Shown one piece after another: positions 33,020 to 45,087 of a stretch of DNA of 64,000 nt (its first letter is position 1; the number at the start of each line of letters is the position of its first letter). A program made the position numbers and the translations under genes. Origin of the DNA: Cadophora sp. MPI-SDFR-AT-0126 (taxonomy: Eukaryota > Ascomycota > Leotiomycetes > Helotiales > Ploettnerulaceae); contig JAGMVK010000006.1 in the NCBI GenBank assembly GCA_020747065.1, positions 1,550,001-1,614,000 of the forward strand, read 5' to 3'. The notes beneath the pieces are model-generated. The model worked only from the letters and a program-made list of their open reading frames with translations, was not told the origin of the DNA and made no database searches.

Positions 33020-35082
33020 ATGTCCTCGACTCCAAAAGGCTCGGGCGGCCTAGAGCTCGAGAAGTTCCCAGATGCCCCGCCATCGATAGCAGTTACCGCG
33101 CCAGAAGATGCCGTTGATGCGGGTTTGAGAAGTCTGGATCATTGTATGTGCTATGAACTAGTCTTACTGTCTGCGCTGTTGATGTCTTTCTTTGTTCCGT
33201 CTTCTTTTACGCCCAGTTGCATCTAGGCTTATGTCCCGCCAAACTCCTCAACCCCCGCATCAAGTCTTGTTGCTGAAACTCCCCCACTTCTTTACTTGCG
33301 ATATCATGCTCCAAGAAAGCATATTGACCATTGGCAGACAAGCGCAGACTTCCCCCATGGCGATACAATTTACGACAGAAAATCCTTCCACTCATACGAT
33401 GGGAGACGCCATACTTGGCATGGATGCAGGATAAGATGCGCTCACCGGCCCTTGATACATACTTTGCGATCACTGCGAACCTGGGGACCCATACTTTCTT
33501 CATGGTCTTCCTACCTATTCTGTTCTGGTGTGGGCATACGTCAGTGGGAAGAGGGTGAGGCTATCTTCAGGAGTTCCAGGTTGCTGGCTGACAAGAAACA
33601 GAATGGTTCACATACTCGCTACTGGAGTCTTCTTTACTGGATTTCTAAAGGACATGTTTTCTTTGCCTCGCCCATTATCTCCACCTCTTCACAGAATCAC
33701 CATGTCAGGTTCAGCAGCTTTGGAATATGGTTTCCCATCAACACACTCTGCGAATGCTGTCTCTGTAGCTGTCTATTGCCTCTTCACCATACACTCTCCG
33801 GATAGCCAACTGCAACCATCGACAAAGTTGATAGTGGAAATACTAAGCTACACTTATGCGTTCTCCATAATACTTGGTCGACTCTATTGTGGGATGCATG
33901 GATTTCTAGACGTGATTATTGGAAGCATTATGGGAGTTGGAATTTCCGCCATTGAGTGCATATACGGCGCCGATATCGACAAATTCCTGCACAGCAGCTC
34001 CTGGATTGCGCCTATGACTGTGGCACTTGCCATCATTTGCCTAATTCGAATTCATCCGGAACCCGCCGATGATTGCCCATGCTTCGACGATAGTGTTTCC
34101 TTCGCTGGTGTCATGATTGGAATCGAATTGGGTGGGTGGCATTATGCGACTGGGAATTGGGCATGGGATATTCCTGTACCGGCAACAGTCCCTTTCAGTC
34201 TAGAGCATATGGGATGGATCACGGTCATCGTTCGATTACTAATTGGTATTCTGGTCATCTTTGCCTGGAAAGAAGTCATGAAGCCTACACTACTCAAGTG
34301 TCTTCCTCATCTGTTTCGAACAATTGAGAAATACGGATTTATCCTCCCTCGAAAGTTCTTCATGCCTGCGTCAGAATATCAGAAAATCCCTGCGCGACTA
34401 AAGGTTGACAATGTCATGCCATCCGTTTCCGACCTACCCGGCCTGCTGACTTCCATTCGTCATCCAGGACGAGGTCGTGCGGTGTCTGTCGGTCCTCAGT
34501 CTGCTGCTGATGCATACGAGACTTTGGCTTATCGGGAGAAGAGACGAAGAGACAGCTTGACGAATTCTAGCGATATTACAGTCCAATCGCCACGTTCCTC
34601 TGGAAAAGAACAACAACAAAAGGATTACTTTGCTGCGGGTGACAATGTTGACAAAGATGGAGCCGTTTCGCAAGTGTCTGGAATCTCAGGGTCGCTTGGT
34701 ATCAACAACGGCAATTTGCCTACTCCAGCCCAGTCAAGAGTCGGTTCTTATGAGCAGATGATGGGCCAGGGGCATGTTGTTTACGCTCCTGCAACACCAC
34801 CTGCAGTCAACGAGGAGCAAAACGAAGATGATGCTGATATCTCTGTGGGACAGCAAAACGAGCTTGAAGAGAAGGAGATGTTTTCACGACTGGAAAAACC
34901 TCGTGTGAGGTATGATGTTGAGGTTGTAACGAAATTGGTTGTTTACGCTGGTTAGTAGCTCGACTCACCGAAAAGATATCCACTAACCCGACGCAGGCAT
35001 TGGATGGCTAGCAGTCGAAACCAACCCAATAATATTCGAGATCGTGGGATTGGGAATGGGGCATGTTCGTCCATTCCACTAG
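33020..35082 (+). CDS. lcb3: Long-chain-base-1-phosphate phosphatase (Lcb3/Ysr3 type, PAP2)
   Basis: ER membrane enzyme removing phosphate from dihydrosphingosine or phytosphingosine 1-phosphate. Four exons (33020-33143, 33338-33554, 33602-34950, 34997-35082) give 591 residues. The first intron is 194 nt, long for this window. The three phosphatase motifs are K-x6-RP at residues 130-138 (KDMFSLPRP), PSTHS at 159-163, and GRLYCGMHGFLD with the third His and Asp. The pre-motif part SLDHYKRRLPPWRYNLRQ, with FAITANLGTHTFFMVFLP, matches the yeast-type enzymes. Several membrane spans follow (for example VIVRLLIGILVIFAW). The C-terminal 200 residues are a Ser/Gln/Glu-rich cytosolic tail, and a short last exon adds a final hydrophobic stretch. 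Confidence 0.92.
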
Positions 35083-36805
35083 AGACTTCCAGTCTTCAGG
35101 GAGGCTCACTTGGACTTTCTTCAGCTTCTTGCATGATCGGGCGTTGAGTTTGTGACGATTGGTACGAATTCAGGATATGACTGCTCGGCGTCTTGGTATT
35201 GGGACGTTTCACATAGCGGGTTTGTCACGCACCGGTGTACAGAGACTGCATTGTAATTAATGTCATTAGAGCCTGTGTAGCTCTTTATGCCTATTTTGTA
35301 GGCTTTCATGTCTTCTTTTTTCACCGACCGATATTTTGGACTACTCAGGGGGAGCTCTGGTGGATAGAACATATCTAGTAGCCTATCACTAGGCTTTTAC
35401 ATATTATGGCATACTAGCACTTTGTGGTCAAATTTGCAGTACTGGTCAACATTGTTTACATATCAGGTGAATGATATCTTTCTCTTCCCTAGAGACTCAC
35501 TCTTCTTTCATCCTCTTCCGGTCTGCCAGTCGCAGCCAAAGTCCATCTATTGTGCCTGTATGAGGACGTGGCAGTGAGAGCAGTACGGCATACTGCCGGC
35601 TTGGCTATCCTCATCCTGCAGAAAGCAACTACTGAATGCAACAATTATGTCACAAGCTGGTTGTGAGACGAATTCGTCCAGAGCCCACTTTCTCAGCTCT
35701 GTGCCTCTGTTTGATCATGGCACCATGGGATACTTCATTAAATTTATGCTGCTGAGCTTCTCAACATTGTTGTCTGGCTAAAGGATTATATGAGGCATTG
35801 TATTCAGCTGGACTGTCCATTCCACACTCGGGGACTCGTGTATTCGCCCTATCTGTACTTTCGTCATGTTCTTTCAGCTCACTGTAGGTTTGATCTAGCA
35901 ACTAGGCAGGTACTTTGGCAGAATAAAAGATCCTTCCAAAGCTCTGAAAATGATAAGCGGCGTCAAAATCGCAAGTAAACAAACAGCTCAAATTAGCGAC
36001 ATCTCAGGACGGCGCTTTCTGCACTAACCGAAGCCCACACGCATCCTCACTCGGAAACTCATCAGGTTGCACCGGCCCATAAATCCCACCAGACCACAAT
36101 ATCTCTGAAATCGTCATTTAATCCCGCTCATAATTTCACCATCAACTTTGAAGAATCAATCATCCTCATCCGATCCTCAATACCAAGCAGGGTTCTCCAC
36201 GATCTGGATCTGGGACTTCGCAATCCCATCCCTACCCCACAGGCCACCTCATCGCCTTAACACTTTACAGGGCATCCCGTCCTAATGCCATCACAATCTA
36301 TCTCTACCAGCCTTCCACGTTCAAAGGGGCAATATCATGCCTGCTTTATAGGGTTTATATTCAAGGACAAAGCTTGGGACGGTAGGTAGGATGCTGTCAC
36401 TGTCAAGGATTCATTGTAGGGCTGGCTGGCTGGCTGGGCGGTGATGGATAGAACGTCATGGCAACGTGGACATGTTGTTTATTTTATGGAGTTGGATTAA
36501 TGCGCACCAGTATGTTCTTGAAGGGTGCCTGGAGGGTGGGAATTCAGGGTCTCGTCTATTCTTGCTAGTTTTCCAGAATCAGGGTATGGCCAAGTTAGGA
36601 ATAAGCAATTCAATGTCAGCAAGACGTTGTTTGTGCAGGCTGAGCATTGTATTTCCTTCTAGGGACAGTGCAAATACTACTTAGTACGACCGAGGAATAT
36701 AGACACAACTAGCCTTCGAATCTCACGATCTCCCCCTCGCCTCACCTCGGATCCAGACCCCCCAATACCTCAAACCTGATCCCGACTAAATTACTTACTG
36801 TACAG
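35083..36805. other. Intergenic, gene-poor
   Basis: About 1.7 kb; no gene seen. Short GGCT repeats near 36421. Confidence 0.45.
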
Positions 36806-36807
36806 TA

Positions 36808-36969
36808 CAGTAGGGTGCAAAAGGTGTTGACACCCCCCCTTGTAATTCATCTAGCGTGCTGAGACGTACGTGATTGCTAGGCAGCCAGGATATGATCTGC
36901 GCACCTCTTGAAGCCCGGAGCACGCGGCCGCTTACAAGGGGGGGTGTCAACACCTTTTGCACCCTACTG
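36808..36969. mobile_element. MITE-like element with perfect 38-bp terminal inverted repeats and TA target duplication
   Basis: The left arm 36808-36845 begins CAGTAGGGTGCAAAAGGTG and the right arm 36932-36969 is its exact reverse complement. Both ends are flanked by TA (36806-36807 and 36970-36971), the target duplication of Tc1/mariner/pogo transposases. The inner 86 bp carry no coding capacity but extend the symmetry (GCGTGCT near 36854, AGCACGC near 36919), so the whole unit can fold as one hairpin. The identical arms suggest a recent insertion or selection on the arms. Confidence 0.85.
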
Positions 36970-36971
36970 TA

Positions 36972-37879
36972 CCTTCCCGCAAATCCCCTCTCCAATGCTC
37001 AGACCCCGCCGAACTCTAAACCCCACCATCACATTCCGTTTCAAATCATGTCAAGCCATGACAAACCTCTAGCACTTTCACTTCACACAGCCGTTTGAAC
37101 CGATTGGTAGTGGGGATGCGGGAGAAGGTTTCATGTTTTTCTTGAACGGCTCGGTAGAGGCTCAGGGATGCGAGCGTGTTTGAAACTTCAATAATATTGA
37201 TTGCAAATAAGGGAGTTGAGATAGTTTGAAAAGAGGTTGTGAGAGAAGGGAGGGAGTGCCTGTTGGGAAGTGTGGTATGTGATACGTGATTTGATGGGTT
37301 GGTTTCCCGATTTGGAAATTAGGTCATTGTACATGGACGGTGGTGGGATGATGCTTTCAAACGATGTTTGAATATTAAGCAAACAGAAAAATGCTATCGG
37401 GGAGCGGTTGAAGTCTATTTCAGTGTAGATTTCTTATCTGCTAAACCTGGAGATCAGGCTAAGAAATGCAATGACCATGAGCCACATATTTCAAGTAGAG
37501 GACCGGAAAGGACGGAAGTAGTGGCAAGAACGTCCAGAGGACTGTTGATGATGGAGTTTTTATTGTTACAAAACGTCCCCAGACTTTAGCAGACTTTAGC
37601 AGACTTTAGTGTCTTCGAGAACTCTTTTTCCTATAATACAGCTCCACCTAGAAGAGAAGTAATCGCGATCCGAAAAGCCCGTAGCTTTTACTTTTTGCCC
37701 TTTGCCGTTCCGAACCTTACTAACTCCCCAGACGCCAGGGCGTGAATTCCGCTCCTGGCTTGATCGTGCCATTTTGGTATCGATACCGTAGTAGTCCGTG
37801 CTATGCTATGCAGCTCTCAATCCATAAGGAATGTGTTGAGGTATTTTTGTGGTGGTTTCGTCCGTATCGATTCCATCCT
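36972..37879. other. Intergenic with a short tandem repeat
   Basis: About 900 bp; no gene seen. AGACTTTAGC is repeated three times in tandem at 37581-37609. Confidence 0.5.
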
Positions 37880-38368
37880 TCACGTCCCAGGATAAGGTTT
37901 CCCAGTCCTCTCCTTGCCGCCCGTCAAAGCCCTCAACCTGCCCTTGAACTTGATAGCCAAGCCCTCAACATTCTCGACAAACTCTCTTGGTCGCTCATCC
38001 AGGCTCCTCCTCGCATCCTCACTGCCACCTCGTCCAAACGTGATACTGCGTCTCCCAACTCGTTCCTTGATCGCGAACTCGCCCTGCACAGGGCTGCTGC
38101 CTCCATTCGATGATGCTGTATTCCTCCTGCTGCGACCAGTGAAGGCGAAGGATTCAGTCGAGGCATTTGACTCGCTTCGTTGTTTGCGCTTCTCGTGTTC
38201 GTCCATTTGCGAGAGGATCGTGAGAAGGAAGTCGTTGTCGGATGTCTGTTGCGCGAGTTCGGCGCCTGTGAGGGGAGAGCCTTCTGTGAAGCGGGATTGT
38301 CGGCGCGGACGGGTTTTGGGTGTTATGGTTGCGATGGAGGGAGTTGGTGAGGCCATCGTGTTCGGCAT
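37880..38368 (-). CDS. Small Ser/Arg-rich fungal protein, function unknown
   Basis: Single-exon frame of 162 residues that I cannot assign. The N-terminus reads PKTRPRRQSRFTEGS, a pattern seen in several fungal proteins of unknown function. It is followed by a short acidic helix (DNDFLLTILSQMDEHEKRKQ) and a Ser/Arg-rich middle with likely basophilic-kinase sites (RSRRNT, GRRSIT, ARRSLD). The end is a more structured VENVEGLAIKFKGRLRALTGGKER. Amino-acid use is coding-like and no intron is needed. It has no signal peptide or membrane segment, so it is probably cytosolic or nuclear. It stands alone between two gene-poor stretches. Confidence 0.6.
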   Translation of the reverse strand: MPNTMASPTPSIATITPKTRPRRQSRFTEGSPLTGAELAQQTSDNDFLLTILSQMDEHEKRKQRSESNASTESFAFTGRSRRNTASSNGGSSPVQGEFAIKERVGRRSITFGRGGSEDARRSLDERPREFVENVEGLAIKFKGRLRALTGGKERTGKPYPGT

Positions 38369-40412
38369 AGAATTATTGGCTTAGTGATGTAGTTGATGCG
38401 ATACGATGCGAGTTGCACCGATTTTCGGAAAGATAGACGGCAGCTTGACTGTATTGATGCTCTGTTGTTGAATTGATATCGATATGGAAGGAAGTGATGG
38501 TGAGGTTTGGTAGAATAGTTTTAAGAAACAGGAGGCCACCCTTTCCTCTGGGAGACACACCCCGTATATCAAGTGCCACCCAGCACTCTCTCCCTCCATA
38601 CGCACATTCACACCCATACCATACCACAGCACACCACACCATCCAATTGCGCCCAGTGGGGACCCATGACGAGTCTCAGGCTGCAGCTAAAGAGACCCTG
38701 CATTGCCCATCCCTCCCGAAAACAGCCTGAGTCAGGGGGGCCTGGATGCCTCTGCGCCCGCTCCCACGAATCCAGACCGCGACGCCCCTGTCGTTCTGCC
38801 CGCCCCTCCCATCTGATACGAGAGGTCGACGATCGCAAGCTAAAACTGCACACCCACCTGCACCTGCCCACCAACTCAAACTGCTGTTTGCTGCAGGCGG
38901 TGTACTTACTGTAGTGAGTTAGTATCATGAAACCAAAACCTGGCATCGTATCGTATCCTGGAGTTCGTCTCAGCCGAGATAAAAACTAACCAGGAAGAAT
39001 ACAGCACTGCGAAAGTTCTTACTGGAGGATGAGGAGCGGATCCATGCGTGGACATGCCTAAGGGGTGAACAGAGCGGTCGATCCGGGTTACTGCCGCTGC
39101 CACGATGCCACGGTATCCTACCCGTTGGACGATCCTGATAACAGATTCGGGGATCCAGACATCGCCCATGGTAGGTGGGGCATGACCTGTAAACTTCTTA
39201 TTGCTCGTCTTGTTTCCCTCCATAGTTTCTCCCAATGACGAGATCTATGCGTGTTAATTAAATCTTGACTCGCTTGCGTATACAGGCTGAAGGACGTCAC
39301 AAAGTCAGATGCCCAACTGGCTCCAGTCGAGTCGCAAAAGGATGCGTAGTCACGCTTCGCCTTCCAGATACCTACCTCAGTGTTTGCGTGTTGTGTTGGT
39401 GTATTTTTAGAGTCTTCCCTCAGTCTCAGTCAGTCATAGTCACACTTTGAGCGCGGCGCACATGTTCAAGGCGAGTGCGAGTGCCGCTCTTCGTTCGTGG
39501 ACTTTCGGGCGGAGTGGATGTCTCGGGGCTGGAGAGGGCTTGAGATGAGACGTAAGTGGCGCCTACCCCTGAACGCCTTCTTCGCTTCAGGTCAAGTTCG
39601 TCCGTTTGTTCGTTCGGTAAGGCCCGGCCGAGGTTTTGGCTGACTATTTCGGGACCGTTTCCAAACACCGAGCTGTGAAAAATGCCATATTTTGGGCCAT
39701 ATTTTTTTTTGCGACTGTACAATAAAAGCAATCAGTTGAGATGTCTCGAAAGTCCACGTTCCGTTTCCGGTTCCTGTTCCTGAAAGATTTGTAAGTCGTC
39801 TGACGGATAAATGTCGTATTGCGAGTCGTGACGTGTGACTTGGTCGTGCAGCTAAAGTCCGAAAACGTCGACTATCGAAAATTGATCAGCGGCATCCAGG
39901 CCCTATGGACTTTTCATAATGCGATCCCATGATGCCAAGATCGATGGCTGGACGGCTACTGTATTTTGTGGGCCTTACTTGCTTAAGGGTTCAGATATTG
40001 GTAAGGAACGATACAATTATGATGCCTCTGCGCGTGCTCAGTGGTATAGTACAATTGTTCTGACGGAGAAAAATTACGTATTCTGCACTGGTACTTTCCA
40101 AAGGATGAACAAAGACCACAGTATTGAGGGTGCACGATAATTAATGCTCTCTGATAATGACACTGTGGTACCCTGCGACGTTAGGGCGTTGTTGTAAATG
40201 TCTGAACTTTCTACCTGCGCAACACGGTCGAATGCGAATACTGGCTGCCAGCTCCTCTATTGCTCAGTATTCGCAGTTCAATGATAGAATCCTCCGAAAG
40301 TCTTGCTCGGACCGCTGGTTGCGAGATTCATATCGTTGTGTTTTCAAGCAACCATATTCGCAGTCAACAGTTGAGCCTCGCTTCTGACCTGTACTCCAAA
40401 CCAGAAAAGTTC
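38369..40412. other. Intergenic, about 2 kb
   Basis: Open frames (for example 38906-39235 and 39426-39731, both minus) have no motif, no splice support and low-complexity parts. No gene called. Confidence 0.45.
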
Positions 40413-41639
40413 CTATTTCCCATCCCCAAACTCATAAACAATCAACTGATCATCCTGCGCCTTTGGGCTTGCCAACATGTCAAAGAGCTTCGTGGCTCCG
40501 CTCCAACTGACAATGCTCGCCATTCCACGCAGGATCCCAATACCCCACTTCGTTTGTGGATTCGCAATGGCAGGAGCTCCCGGTGGTAACTTCTGCGCCT
40601 TCTCAACGTAGGGTCGCAGATTCTCCTCATAGCCCTTGAAAGCTTTCTCATAATCCATTCCATGCTTTGCAATCTCCCCAGCAAGGACATAAGCCCCAAC
40701 AATCGCACAACTGGTTCCCATGCCTGAGATCGGTGAGGGACAATAACCTGCGTCGCCGAGCAGGACAACTCGTCCTTGTGACCAGCGAGTCATCTTGACC
40801 TGAGCGATCTCTTGCATGTAGAAATCCTCGGCTTTGTCCATGCCCTCCAGCACCCTCTTGGCTTCCCATCCAGCATCCGAGAACATCTCATGCATCTTCT
40901 GCTTCTGCTCTGCCACGCTAAGCTTGTAGCACTCTTGCAATTCAGGGAGAGGATTCCTCGTTACGGTCAGATACGCTCTCGTGTACCCTGCATTATCTGG
41001 CCGTAGCAAGATCCCTCTGCCACCGGTAGTGTTATACCACTCGGCGAAATTGCGATCCGAGTCCTTGTACGGAATCGTAAAGTACGCCGCATACTGATGC
41101 AGAGCCTTCATCGGATTCTCCACATCCTTGAAAGCAAGCCTTCGAGTCTTCGAGCCCTGCCCATCAGCACCAACAACGATATCAAATTCCCTCTTCCCAC
41201 CCTTCTCAAGCATTACCTCGATCTTCTGCCCCTTCTCCGCTATCTCTGTCACATGATCCCCAAACACATACTCAATTTCCTTGATCCCCTTCGTAGCTTC
41301 GTAGAACACCCCCGCCATCTCCCCCCTCAAGATCTCAATTTCGCTCGTGAAGCTACGTCCTCCATCTTCCCTTACCGGAAACTCAGCCAGGCGTTTCCCC
41401 GTCTCGTCAACGAACGCTAGACCTGCTTCTTTGGTTGTTCGCGCGCGGATCTCGGACTCGAGTCCCATACGCTGAACGACAGAGAGGCCAGCTCCACGAA
41501 GGTCGATTTGTTGGCCTGTCGAGCGCATGTTAGGAGCGCGTTCTATGATGGTGGTTTTGATGCCCGCGCGGGCGAGGAAGAATGCGCAGACTGGGCCGGC
41601 GATACCTGCACCACTGATAAGGACCGTTGGTTTGGACAT
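40413..41639 (-). CDS. FAD-dependent aromatic-hydroxylase-type monooxygenase
   Basis: Flavoprotein monooxygenase of the salicylate/p-hydroxybenzoate hydroxylase superfamily, using FAD, NAD(P)H and oxygen. A single exon gives 408 residues. The N-terminal Rossmann motif is ISGAGIAGPVCAFFLARAG, with Glu about 20 residues later (IIERAPN). The middle motif FDIVVGADGQGSKTR is the usual DG fingerprint, and GRVVLLGDAGYCPSPISGMG is the second FAD-binding GD motif. The substrate half cannot be read for specificity. The lack of introns and single-gene setting say nothing of a cluster. There is no signal peptide. Confidence 0.9.
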   Translation of the reverse strand: MSKPTVLISGAGIAGPVCAFFLARAGIKTTIIERAPNMRSTGQQIDLRGAGLSVVQRMGLESEIRARTTKEAGLAFVDETGKRLAEFPVREDGGRSFTSEIEILRGEMAGVFYEATKGIKEIEYVFGDHVTEIAEKGQKIEVMLEKGGKREFDIVVGADGQGSKTRRLAFKDVENPMKALHQYAAYFTIPYKDSDRNFAEWYNTTGGRGILLRPDNAGYTRAYLTVTRNPLPELQECYKLSVAEQKQKMHEMFSDAGWEAKRVLEGMDKAEDFYMQEIAQVKMTRWSQGRVVLLGDAGYCPSPISGMGTSCAIVGAYVLAGEIAKHGMDYEKAFKGYEENLRPYVEKAQKLPPGAPAIANPQTKWGIGILRGMASIVSWSGATKLFDMLASPKAQDDQLIVYEFGDGK

Positions 41640-42717
41640 TGTGGAGGTGCAAGATGAGCGAAGTGAAATGAACAGAGATGAAGAAAGAATGAAGGGAGTT
41701 GCGGGAAGGAAAGATCAAGGTTCAATGCTGAGAATCTGACGATGAAATTGTTGACTTTGTCTGTGAAAAGTGAGTTGCCAATTGAATTGATGGACATCAA
41801 CCATCTTACCGCTGGACACCTCTCTTATATATTGATTGATACAGAACGAAAAAATAGAGAAGGCTGCCGATAGTATGTGTCGGATACTTGCATACGGCTC
41901 GAAATGGCCGTACGGACGGCTTTTTGTGGCCAGCACGGCATGTCCTGACATCATACACAGCGAGCCGATACATAGGCGAATAGACTGGACACGATCCACA
42001 GATATGGACAGATGAAAGAAAAGATAGTCAGATCATGAATTGCCGTTGCGTGACGGATACAAGATCGAAACATTTGAGCGAGGCTAGGTCAAGATTGGTT
42101 GCCAAGAACTTATGGGGAGAAACGTGACCTGAGCGAGAGGAGGTCAATCGCAGCACGGCAGCTTGAATCCGACGAGCTCGGTCCATGCTCTGATGATGAG
42201 GATATCGAAGGCATGGATAGTAGCAGGAAGTACTGCTGTCCATCGGTCAGTCCGCGTCACCTAGCAACACCAGGGTTAGCTGACTTTCTCTTCAAATAGC
42301 AGGTTTCTTTCGACGATGATCAGAAAGCCTTATCCCTAAGTAAGGGTCTGAATGAACATCATGAGGCTCGCGAATTTTCAGTACTGGTACCATTTTGCCA
42401 GAAGAATCAGCGCTGATTGGGAAGTGAAGAGAAGCTGGCATCGATCTCAAAGCCCTCGAACTCGCGAACCTCGGTCCTGTTTGAGAATCCTTCCAATTTG
42501 GAGGCGTCTCGTGAACGATCCTGGAATGCCAAGGGCACAAAACAAGCCACAGTCATTTGCGGTTGGGTAGTACTTCGGGCCTGCATTTGCGGCTGAGCCA
42601 AGAATGAACAACCAGTAACCTCAAGAAACATAAGGAAACATAGGGATTTCTCTGTGTTGTGTTCCCGCCGTTTCCCAGCCGTCAGTAGTCACGAATCAAG
42701 CAGCATCGCTTTCCACG
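41640..42717. other. Intergenic
   Basis: About 1.1 kb between divergent genes; no gene seen. A signal-peptide exon for the next gene was sought here and not found. Confidence 0.45.
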
Positions 42718-43836
42718 ATGAGCGCTATCAGGCAGAATCTGGTGCGAGTGGTTGGGTCTTGGGAGGAGCGCTCGCTAGCTGAACGCGATCTCGTCTCCTG
42801 GGGCGGCTACGGGCTTCAGGTCAATCCATGCGTCGAGGGAACTTCGTCTTGCGGAGACAGTTGCTGTCCAAATGGATATAAGTGTTCGTCTGCAGGAGAC
42901 CACAAGGATGTCGTCCGTGCAACGACGGAAGCGATATGTTGCCCAACAGGTATGTGTCGTTGTGAAAATCTATAGTTGTCCAGCGTCTTGATGGAGCTCC
43001 GAGCGTGTCACTGACATCCTAATGCAATGCTATTAGATGCGGATTGTTCTGCTACTGTGAAAACTGTACCAGCATGTGCAGACACATCATGGGGTCTCTA
43101 CCATGCCTTTGGGGAGTTCTGTTGCCCGTCTGACTTTGTCGGGGTCTATCCCGAATCGGGCACCGGTCTGATGTGCTTGTCGAGCAGTCTGCCAATACCT
43201 TCAGATAAGTTAGCATCGAGTGTAAGAAATGGACCATTCTGTTTATGTATGGACAGTCAATGGCTAAATGATATCCAGGTTAAGCAATTCACAAGCACGC
43301 AAGTCGCTGTTGCCACCCCTGGCTCTGGCTCAAAGACCACTAGCACAGGTTCAGGTACAGTTACATCTAGTCCAGGTACAAGTACATCTGTTTCAGAGTC
43401 TCAGTGAGTCCGAGCGATTGTCTGCTATACAACATATTAGCTAATACAAGATAGATCTCCAGCTGGCAATACAGAAAGTTCTTCCAATTCGGGCGGTCTT
43501 TCGAAAAGCGCCACAATCGCAATAGCCGTCCTCGCTGCTGCTCTTGGACTCGTGGCCATACTCATCATCGGATACTTTCTCTGGAGAAAGAAAAGACGCT
43601 CGAGTAGAAGAGCCTACCCTCCACCAGATGCAACCACTGTTGATCCCGCGCCGTCCAATGCGACTGTTCATTCTTCTGCGCCGGAAAAGGTTCCGGATGC
43701 ACAACCGATCGCAGCAAAGACTGCGGAGTTCCAGGTCAATGAGTTGTTAGGGAAGAATGTTCTACACTCAAGTGGAACTCCTGAGCTAGACACGCCTCAT
43801 CGAGCAGAGCTATATGGTACTGGCCGCGTCCAGTAG
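42718..43836 (+). CDS. Cys-rich single-pass membrane protein, function unknown
   Basis: Four exons (42718-42949, 43037-43221, 43279-43403, 43455-43836; introns 87, 57 and 51 nt) give 307 residues. The ectodomain is Cys-rich: NPCVEGTSSCGDSCCPNGYKC, shortened to its anchors CGDSCCPNGYKC, then AICCPT, DADCSATV and FGEFCCPSDF. A Ser/Thr/Gly-rich stalk (about 140-195) leads to one membrane span near 200-224 (IAIAVLAAALGLVAILIIG). A basic stop-transfer RKKRRSSRR and an 83-residue cytosolic tail end the protein. The tail ends TPELDTPHRAELYGTG. No signal peptide precedes the ectodomain in this reading, so either a first exon is missed or the true start is upstream; an open frame continues to a possible acceptor at 42683. 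Such proteins are typical fungal wall-sensor-like or receptor-like candidates, but no function is known. Confidence 0.7.
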
Positions 43837-45087
43837 ATCGCTATTATCCATCAACAGTGAGAAGTAGGTGCAAGTGGTGGTTTCTTTGGCAATTTTAGTT
43901 GCCAGATGCGAACTGTGAAGCCTTAGAACTTGCGATTCAGTGCGGATTTTCTATGGTACGTGCTGGTTGAATTCAGATTTGGAATGTTTCCTTCGCATCA
44001 AGAATGTATCATAAAAGAGTGATGAGTAATGTGGGGGGCTAGCGTCAAGCATGACGGTTCATTTCTGGTATCTAAGGGTTCAGTCAGTATTTCCTAATGA
44101 TTCAAGTACTGTGATAAGTATGCATTAGCATTGAGAGAACATTACATACTGCTGAAACCTTGAATAAATCTCGAATCCTGCTATTCAACCGAGCATTCTG
44201 AGCTGACGCTTCCCTCAAGTTAGCTGGCGATATCCTCAAAAGCCACGAGCGATCTGGGACGACATTGTAAATTGCAACGGCCTGCGGTGCTACAAGAGTC
44301 TTGTAACCTTGCATCTGTTTGGTAATTGCTTCTCGACGAGCTACACAGCACCGAAGTCTGGATGAAGGTAGATTTGAAGATCATTCCATAAATACTGCAC
44401 ACTGTAGCATGGCCAGCAAAGCCCCCAGTCCAGATCACGACATCTACACTCACATCAGATCGCTTGTGGCTTTGATACTGCACGTAGAGACAAACTCAGC
44501 TACGAACTTGATGCATTCTCGCAGTTCAAAGACAATCGATTTGTCCCATTTGCTTGTACACTTGTTGGGCTCGATCCCGACTGGATGAAGTGGAGGCCTT
44601 GTCGTGGCGCGGAGGTGAAGAGAAGGGGGATGGGGCACGGCTCGGTTGGTGAGCCTCGCTTAGCAAATGTTTTGTTTTGGCTCTTTCTATCCAAAACGGG
44701 CAGTCTGAACATACCATATTTTAGTATGTTGTAGTGGTACAGAAACCAGATAAGTGCTCCTCTCCATTCCACCCAAGACAGCTTACTTCTTATCAGATCT
44801 TGAGCTGGCTTTCAGAATTGAAAGTCTTCCCTACCGTTAGTCCCTACTCCTAGAGTGTGGTTGACAGTGCGATGGGAATCTTTCTTTCTCTGAAAGTCCA
44901 GCCTCGAGGTTTCAAAATTGAATCAAAGATGAATTAATCATCTAAACAATTTTTTTTCTCTTGGCATTTTGTAATAATGACTTTTTAAATGTTCTAGGAA
45001 TGGGTTGATACTTTGCTCGCACCTTCGCTTAATTAGTGGATCACCCGAAGGATTGAACAATTTTGAACGTGCGGCTCCCATCAATAA
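43837..45087. other. Intergenic between convergent genes
   Basis: About 1.25 kb; no gene seen. Confidence 0.45.

Noticed and set aside
38906..39731. Two minus-strand frames of 101-109 codons
   Set aside because: No motif or splice signals; treated as chance frames in a gene-poor stretch.
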